Shown piece after piece: positions 56,700-64,000 of a stretch of DNA of 64,000 nt. This DNA is from Hetaerina americana. Its lineage: Eukaryota > Arthropoda > Insecta > Odonata > Calopterygidae. How positions within the stretch are numbered: position 1 is the stretch's first letter; every line of letters starts with the position of its first letter. Below the pieces are notes generated by a model that did not search any database, was not told the origin of the DNA, and saw only the letters and a program-made list of their open reading frames with translations. The stretch spans positions 62,001 through 126,000 of the forward strand of contig JAKTNV010000235.1 of NCBI GenBank assembly GCA_022747635.1, written 5' to 3'. The translations under genes were made by a program, and so were the position numbers.

Positions 56700-59600
56700 T
56701 TTTAAACTTTAACATACCGCTGAGGTAAAAACTAAACGCCACAATTGAATCACAAAATTTCTCATCCCGGTACTGCGGATGAAAATTTTATGTTTGCAGA
56801 GAATACGTTTAAATACGAAATTTTCTTAATAACTGCCGTTGGAAATGAAAAGAGTCAAACAAATTTACAATGAAAAATAACAGGCTTTCAAAAAAACCTT
56901 CGGGGGAACAACTAGAAGAGTCGCTTTAATCACGAAATTTCTAATCCCGGGACTGCGGCTGGAAAACGTTATGCTTGCAAGAAATACGTATAAATGATAC
57001 CATTTTCAAAAAACCGACCGTTTCGAAAGGTAAAGTAAGGAACAAATTTTCATTTGATGAATGAAGAGTTTTTAAAAAAGCACTTGGAAGAAAAACTTAC
57101 ACGACAATTGATTCGCGAAATTTCTCATCCCGGGACTGCTGAGGAAAATTATTATGTTTAAAAAATACGTATATTAACGAAACTTTTCTAACAGCGACTG
57201 CTTTGAAAGAAAGAGAGGCGACCAAATATTCATTCAATGAATTTTAAGCTTTAAAAAACCGCTGAGGCAAAAAACTAAACGCAACAATTGAATCGCAAAA
57301 TTTCTCATCCCGGTACTGCGGATGAAAAATTTTATGTTTGCAAGAAATACGTTTGAATACGAAAGTTTCCCCAAAAACTGCCGTTTGGAAATTTAAAGAG
57401 TAAAACAAATATACAACTGAAACTAACAGTCTTTATAAAAACCCTCGGGGGAACAACTAAACAAGTCGCTTGAATCACGAAATTTCTCATCCCGGGACTG
57501 CGGCTGGAAAAGTTTATGCTTGCAAAAAATACGTATAAATGATACCATTTTCTCAAAAGCGACCGTTTCGAATGGTAAAGAAAGAACAAATTTTCATTTG
57601 ATGAATGAAAACCTTTTTAAAAAACCCCTTGGAAGAAAAACACGAAAATTTATTCGCGAAATTTTTCATCCCGGGACTGCGGAGGAAAATTTTTATGTTT
57701 AAAAAATCAGTATATTAACGAAACTTTCATAACAGCGACTGCCTTTAAAGGAAGAGAGGCGACCAAATATTCATTCAATGAACTTTAAGCTTTAAAAAAC
57801 CGCTGAGGTAAAAACTAAACGCCACAATTGAATCACAAAATTTCTCATCCCGGTACTGCGGATATAAAATTTTATGTTTTTCAAGAAATACGTTTAAATA
57901 CGAAAATTTTCTTAATAACTGCCGTTTGGAAATGAAAAGAGTCAAACAAATTTACAATTAAAACTAACAGGCTTTTAAAAAAAACCCTCGTGGGAACAAC
58001 CATACGAGTCGCTTGAATCACAAAATTTCTCATCCCGGGACTGCGGCTGGAAAACTTTATGCTTGCAAGAAATACGTATAAATGATACCATTTTCAAAAA
58101 AACGACCGTTTTGAAAGGTAAAGAAAGGAACAAATTTTCATTTGATGAATAAAGAGCCTTTAAAAAAGCACTTGGAAGAAAAACTTACACGGAAATTGAT
58201 TCGCGAAATTTCTCATCCCGGGACTGCGGAGGAAAATTATTATGTAAAATAAGTACGTATATTAACGAAACTTGTATAACAGCTAATGCTTTGAAAGGAA
58301 GGGAGGCAACAAAATATTCATTCAATGAATTTTAAGCTTTAAAAAACCGCTAAGGTAAAAACTAAACGCAACAATTAAATAACAAAATTTCTCATCCCGG
58401 TACTGCGGATGAAAAATTTTGTTTGCAAGAAATACGTATGAATACGAAAATTTTCTCAATAACTGCCGTTTGGGAGTGAAAAGTGTCACACAAATTTACA
58501 ATTAAAACTAACAGGCTTTCAAAAAAACCCTCGGGGGAACAACGAAACGAGTCGCTTGAATCACGAAATTTCTCATCCCGGGACTGCGGCTGGAAAACTT
58601 TATGCTTGCAAGAAATACGTATAAATGATACCATTTTCTCAAAAACGACCGTTTTGATTGGTAAAAAAAGAACAAATTTTCATTTGATGAATGAAAAACT
58701 TTTAAAAAAGCACTTGGAAGAAAAATTTAGAGAACAATTAATTCGCGAAATTTTTCATCACGGGACTGCGGACGAAAATTATTATGTTTAAAAAATAAGT
58801 ATATTAACGACACTTTCATAACAGCGACTGCCTTTAAAGGAAGAGAGGCGACCAAATAATAATTCAATGATTTTTAAACTTTAAAAAACCGCTGAGGCAA
58901 AAAACTAAACGCAACAATTGAATCGTAAAATTTCTCATCCCGGTACTGCGGATGAAAAATTTTATGTTTGCAAGAAATACGTTTGAATACGAAAGTTTCC
59001 CCAATAACTGCCGTTTGGAAATGTAAAGAGTAAAACAAATATACAACTGAAACTAACAGTCTTTATAAAAAACCCTCGGGGGAACAAGTAAACAAGTCGC
59101 TTGAATCACGAAATTTCTCATCCCGGGACTGCGGCTGGAAAAGTTTATGCTTGCAAAAAATACGTATAAATGATACCATTTTCAAAAAAACGACCGTTTT
59201 GAAAGGTAAAGAAAGGAACAAATTTTCATTTGATGAATAAAGAGCTTTTAAAAAAGCACTTGGTAGAAAAACTCACACGACAATTCATTCGCGTAATTTC
59301 TCATCCCGAATCTGCGGAGGAAAATTATTATGTATAAAAAATACGTATATATACGAAACTTTTATAACAGCGGCTGCTTTGAAAGGAAGGGAGGCAACAA
59401 AATATTCATGCAATGAATTTTAAGCTTTAAAAAACCGCTGAGGTAAAAACTAAACGCAACAATTAAATAACAAAATTTCTTATCCCGGTACTGCGGATGA
59501 AAAATTTTGTTTGCAAGAAATACGTATGAAAACGAAAATTTTCTCAATAACTGACGTTTGGAAATGAAAAGAGTCAAACAAATTTACAATATAAACTAAC

Positions 59601-62600
59601 AGGCTTTCAAAAAAACCTTCGGGGGAACAACGAAACGAGTCGCTTGAATCACGAAATTTCTCATCCCGGGACTGCGGCTGGAAAACTTTATGCTTGCAAG
59701 AAATACGTATAAATGATACCATTTTCTCAAAAACGACCGTTTTGATTGGTAAAAAAAGAACAAATTTTCATTTGATGAATGAAAAACTTTTAAAAAAGCA
59801 CTTGGAAGAAAAATTTAGAGAACAATTAATTCGCGAAATTTTTCATCCCGGGACTGCGGACGAAAATTATTATGTTTAAAAAATAAGTATATTAACGAAA
59901 CTTTCATAACAGCGACTGCCTTTAAAGGAAGAGAGGCGACCAAATAATAATTCAATGATTTTTAAAATTTAACATACCGCTGAGGTAAAAACTAAACGCC
60001 ACAATTGAATCACAAAATTTCTCATCCCGGTACTGCGGATGAAAATTTTATGTTTGCAGAGAATACGTTTAAATACGAAATTTTCTTAATAACTGCCGTT
60101 TGGAAATGAAAAGAGTCAAACAAATTTACAATGAAAAATAACAGGCTTTCAAAAAAACCTTCGGGGGAACAACTAGAAGAGTCGCTTTAATCACGAAATT
60201 TCTAATCCCGGGACTGCGGCTGGAAAACGTTATGCTTGCAAGAAATACGTATAAATGATACCATTTTCAAAAAAACGACCGTTTCGAAAGGTAAAGTAAG
60301 GAACAAATTTTCATTTGATGAATGAAGAGTTTTTAAAAAAGCACTTGGAAGAAAAACTTACACGACAATTTATTCGCGAAATTTTTCATCCCGGGACTGC
60401 TGAGGAAAATTATTATGTTTAAAAAATACGTATATTAACGATACTTTTCTAACAGCGACTGCTTTGAAAGAAAGAGAGGCGACCAAATATTCATTCAATG
60501 AATTTTAAGCTTTAAAAAACCGCTGAGGCAAAAAACTAAACGCAACAATTGAATCGCAAAATTTCTCATCCCGGTACTGCGGATGAAAAATTTTATGTTT
60601 GCAAGAAATACGTTTGAATACGAAAGTTTCCCCAAAAACTGCCGTTTGGAAATGTAAAGAGTAAAACAAATATACAACTGAAACTAACAGTCTTTATAAA
60701 AACCCTCGGGGGAACAACTAAACAAGTCGCTTGAATCACGAAATTTCTCATCCCGGGACTGCGGCTGGAAAAGTTTATGCTTGCAAAAAATACGTATAAA
60801 TGATACCATTTTCTCAAAAGCGACCGTTTCGAATGGTAAAGAAAGAACAAATTTTCATTTGATGAATGAAAAGCTTTTTAAAAAACCCCTTGGAAGAAAA
60901 ACACGAAAATTGATTCGCGAAATTTTTCATCCCGGGACTGCGGAGGAAAATTTTTATGTTTAAAAAATCAGTATATTAACGAAACTTTCATAACAGCGAC
61001 TGCCTTTAAAGGAAGAGAGGCGACCAAATATTCATTCAATGAACTTTAAGCTTTAAAAAACCGCTGAGGTAAAAACTAAACGCCACAATTGAATCACAAA
61101 ATTTCTCATCCCGGTACTGCGGATATAAAATTTTATGTTTTTCAAGAAATACGTTTAAATACGAAAATTTTCTTAATTACTGCCGTTTGGAAATGAAAAG
61201 AGTCAAACAAATTTACAATTAAAACTAACAGGCTTTTAAAAAAAACCCTCGTGGGAACAACCATACGAGTCGCTTGAATCACAAAATTTCTCATCCCGGG
61301 ACTGCGGCTGGAAAACTTTATGCTTGCAAGAAATACGTATAAATGATACCATTTTCAAAAAAACGACCGTTTTGAAAGGTAAAGAAAGGAACAAATTTTC
61401 ATTTGATGAATAAAGAGCCTTTAAAAAAGCACTTGGAAGAAAAACTTACACGGAAATTGATTCGCGAAATTTCTCATCCCGGGACTGCGGAGGAAAATTA
61501 TTATGTAAAATAAGTACGTATATTAACGAAACTTGTATAACAGCTAATGCTTTGAAAGGAAGGGAGGCAACAAAATATTCATTCAATGAATTTTAAGCTT
61601 TAAAAAACCGCTGAGGTAAAAACTAAACGCAACAATTAAATCACAAAATTTCTCATCCCGGTACTGCGGATGAAAAATTTTGTTTGCAAGAAATACGTAT
61701 GAATACGAAAATTTTCTCAATAACTGCCGTTTGGGAGTGAAAAGTGTCACACAAATTTACAATTAAAACTAACAGGCTTTCAAAAAAACCCTCGGGGGAA
61801 CAACGAAACGAGTCGCTTGAATCACGAAATTTCTCATCCCGGGACTGCGGCTGGAAAACTTTATGCTTGCAAGAAATACGTATAAATGATACCATTTTCT
61901 CAAAAACGACCGTTTTGATTGGTAAAAAAAGAACAAATTTTCATTTGATGAATGAAAAACTTTTAAAAAAGCACTTGGAAGAAAAATTTTGAGAACAATA
62001 ATTCGCGAAATTTTTCATCACGGGACTGCGGATGAAAATTATTATGTTTAAAAAATAAGTATATTAACGAAACTTTCATAACAGCGACTGCCTTTAAAGG
62101 AAGAGAGGCGACCAAATAATAATTCAATGATTTTTAAACTTTAAAAAACCGCTGAGGCAAAAAACTAAACGCAACAATTGAATCGTAAAATTTCTCATCC
62201 CGGTACTGCGGATGAAAAATTTTATGTTTGCAAGAAATACGTTTGAATACGAAAGTTTCCCCAATAACTGCCGTTTGGAAATGTAAAGAGTAAAACAAAT
62301 ATACAACTGAAACTAACAGTCTTTATAAAAAACCCTCGGGGGAACAAGTAAACAAGTCGCTTGAATCACGAAATTTCTCATCCCGGGACTGCGGCTGGAA
62401 AAGTTTATGCTTGCAAAAAATACGTATAAATAATACCATTTTCAAAAAAACGACCGTTTTGAAAGGTAAAGAAAGGAACAAATTTTCATTTGATGAATAA
62501 AGAGCTTTTAAAAAAGCACTTGGTAGAAAAACTCACACGACAATTCATTCGCGTAATTTCTCATCCCGAATCTGCGGAGGAAAATTATTATGTATAAAAA

Positions 62601-64000
62601 ATACGTATATATACGAAACTTTTATAACAGCGGCTGCTTTGAAAGGAAGGGAGGCAACAAAATATTCATTCAATGAATTTTAAGCTTTAAAAAACCGCTG
62701 AGGTAAAAACTAAACGCAACAATTAAATAACAAAATTTCTTATCCCGGTACTGCGGATGAAAAATTTTGTTTGCAAGAAATACGTATGAAAACGAAAATT
62801 TTCTCAATAACTGCCGTTTGGAAATGAAAAGAGTCAAACAAATTTACAATATAAACTAACAGGCTTTCAAAAAAACCTTCGGGGGAACAACGAAACGAGT
62901 CGCTTGAATCACGAAATTTCTCATCCCGGGACTGCGGCTGGAAAACTTTATGCTTGCAAGAAATACGTATAAATGATACCATTTTCTCAAAAACGACCGT
63001 TTTGATTGGTAAAAAAAGAACAAATTTTCATTTGATGAATGAAAAACTTTTAAAAAAGCACTTGGAAGAAAAATTTAGAGAACAATTAATTCGCGAAATT
63101 TTTCATCCCGGGACTGCGGACGAAAATTATTATGTTTAAAAAATAAGTATATTAACGAAACTTTCATAACAGCGACTGCATTTAAAGGAAGAGAGGCGAC
63201 CAAATAATAATTCAATGATTTTTAAACTTTAAAATACCGCTGAGGTAAAAACTAAACGCCACAATTGAATCACAAAATTTCTCATCCCGGTACTGCGGAT
63301 GAAAATTTTATGTTTGCAGAGAATACGTTTAAATACGAAATTTTCTTAATAACTGCCGTTTGGAAATGAAAAGAGTCAAACAAATTTACAATGAAAACTA
63401 ACAGGCTTTCAAAAAAACCTTCGGGGGTACAACTAGAAGAGTCGCTTTAATCACGAAATTTCTAATCCCGGGACTGCGGCTGGAAAACGTTATGCTTGCA
63501 AGAAATACGTATAAATGATACCATTTTCAAAAAAACGACCGTTTCGAAAGGTAAAGTAAGGAACAAATTTTCATTTGATGAATGAAGAGTTTTTAAAAAA
63601 GCATTTGGAAGAAAAACTTACACGACAATTGATTCGCGAAATTTCTCATCCCGGGACTGCTGAGGAAAATTATTATGTTTAAAAAATACGTATATTAACG
63701 AAACTTTTCTAACAGCGACTGCTTTGAAAGAAAGAGAGGCGACCAAATATTCATTCAATGAATTTTAAGCTTTAAAAAACCGCTGAGGCAAAAAACTAAA
63801 CGCAACAATTGAATCGCAAAATTTCTCATCCCGGTACTGCGGATGAAAAATTTTATGTTTGCAAGAAATACGATTGAATACGAAAGTTTCCCCAAAAACT
63901 GCCGTTTGGAAATGTAAAGAGTAAAACAAATATACAAATGAAACTAACAGTCTTTATAAAAACCCTCGGGGGAACAACTAAACAAGTCGCTTGAATCACG
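56700..64000. repeat. 3260-bp higher-order repeat (18-mer), about 2.2 copies
   Basis: Private variants recur at a fixed offset of 3260-3261 bp. GTTTGCAGAGAATACG lies at about 56793, 60053 and 63313. TTTCCCCAAAAACTGCC lies near 57366 and 60627, and recurs near 63890. A TATATATACGAAAC variant lies near 59346 and 62606. Copies look 98-99% identical by eye, the most recent amplification in the window; 3260 equals 18 monomers of 181 bp. Confidence 0.85.

Larger units (their letters stand above)
28199..64000. repeat. Satellite array, right flank (about 181-bp monomers)
   Basis: About 198 monomers of the same A/B/C family as the left flank, with no gene seen. Orientation does not change. Organisation changes along the array: mixed old variants to about 42 kb, 1085-bp and 1440-bp higher-order repeats from 42 to 54 kb, and a 3260-bp repeat from about 56.7 kb to the end. 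Local rearrangements include a 50-bp internal duplication near 31845-31905 and a slippage tract at 38651-38712. The array runs off the window. Confidence 0.95.

Noticed and set aside
28199..64000. Recurring 61-, 86- and 122-codon frames in the right satellite
   Set aside because: Same monomer read again and again; identity follows the higher-order repeat, not coding constraint.
1..64000. CRISPR array or prokaryotic operon reading of the repeats
   Set aside because: Repeats are long head-to-tail monomers without spacers; TATA boxes, AATAAA signals and gene families are eukaryotic.

Overview
The window is eukaryotic DNA, most likely from an arthropod, though the sequence alone does not fix the species. 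It holds one 19.5-kb virus-like transposon of the Polinton/Maverick (polintovirus/adintovirus) class, inserted into a very long AT-rich satellite array. The array fills 1-8652 and 28199-64000, and neither outer edge of the array is in view. The basic monomer is about 181 bp. Three monomer types alternate to give a trimer of about 543 bp, and longer higher-order repeats of roughly 1085, 1440, 2170 and 3260 bp are layered on top. I see no genes in the array; its open frames are by-products of the repeat.

The element runs from 8659 to 28192. It has terminal inverted repeats of about 775-780 bp, and a 6-bp target duplication TAAGTA on both sides. The same TAAGTA occurs uninterrupted in neighbouring satellite monomers.

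The core genes are all on the minus strand. In transcription order they are: an OB-like small protein, a protein-primed family B DNA polymerase (broken), a complete matrix metalloproteinase, an A32/FtsK-like packaging ATPase, an adenovirus pX-like basic protein, a conserved hypothetical, a chromodomain integrase, a penton-like minor capsid protein, a pVI-like basic amphipathic protein, the major capsid protein, an adenain-type cysteine protease, two paralogous PC4-like proteins, and a frameshifted RNase H/exonuclease-like gene. Replication, integration, packaging, capsid and maturation functions are therefore all represented. Several junctions overlap by 4 bp (ATGA) or are nearly abutting, as in a compact viral genome.

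The element ends carry a different kind of gene: small proteins, three of them cysteine-rich, some with a clear TATA box. The left end has a divergent pair of Cys-rich proteins (9729-10223 minus, 10346-10768 plus). The right end has a plus-strand Zn-binding protein with PLDLS and PPSY motifs (25805-26332), which faces an unknown minus-strand gene (26669-27238) across a 160-bp hairpin. A 126-bp tandem array lies upstream of the PLDLS gene and may act as an enhancer.

The most unusual points are the secreted matrix metalloproteinase, with cysteine switch and hemopexin domain, sitting inside the viral gene block; the E1A-like short-motif protein; the match between a chromodomain integrase and a satellite landing site; and candidate adenain cleavage sites in the pVI-like protein. 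The polymerase carries two in-frame stops and a frameshift, so this copy probably cannot replicate on its own. Family assignments come from recognising motifs by eye; no database search was run.
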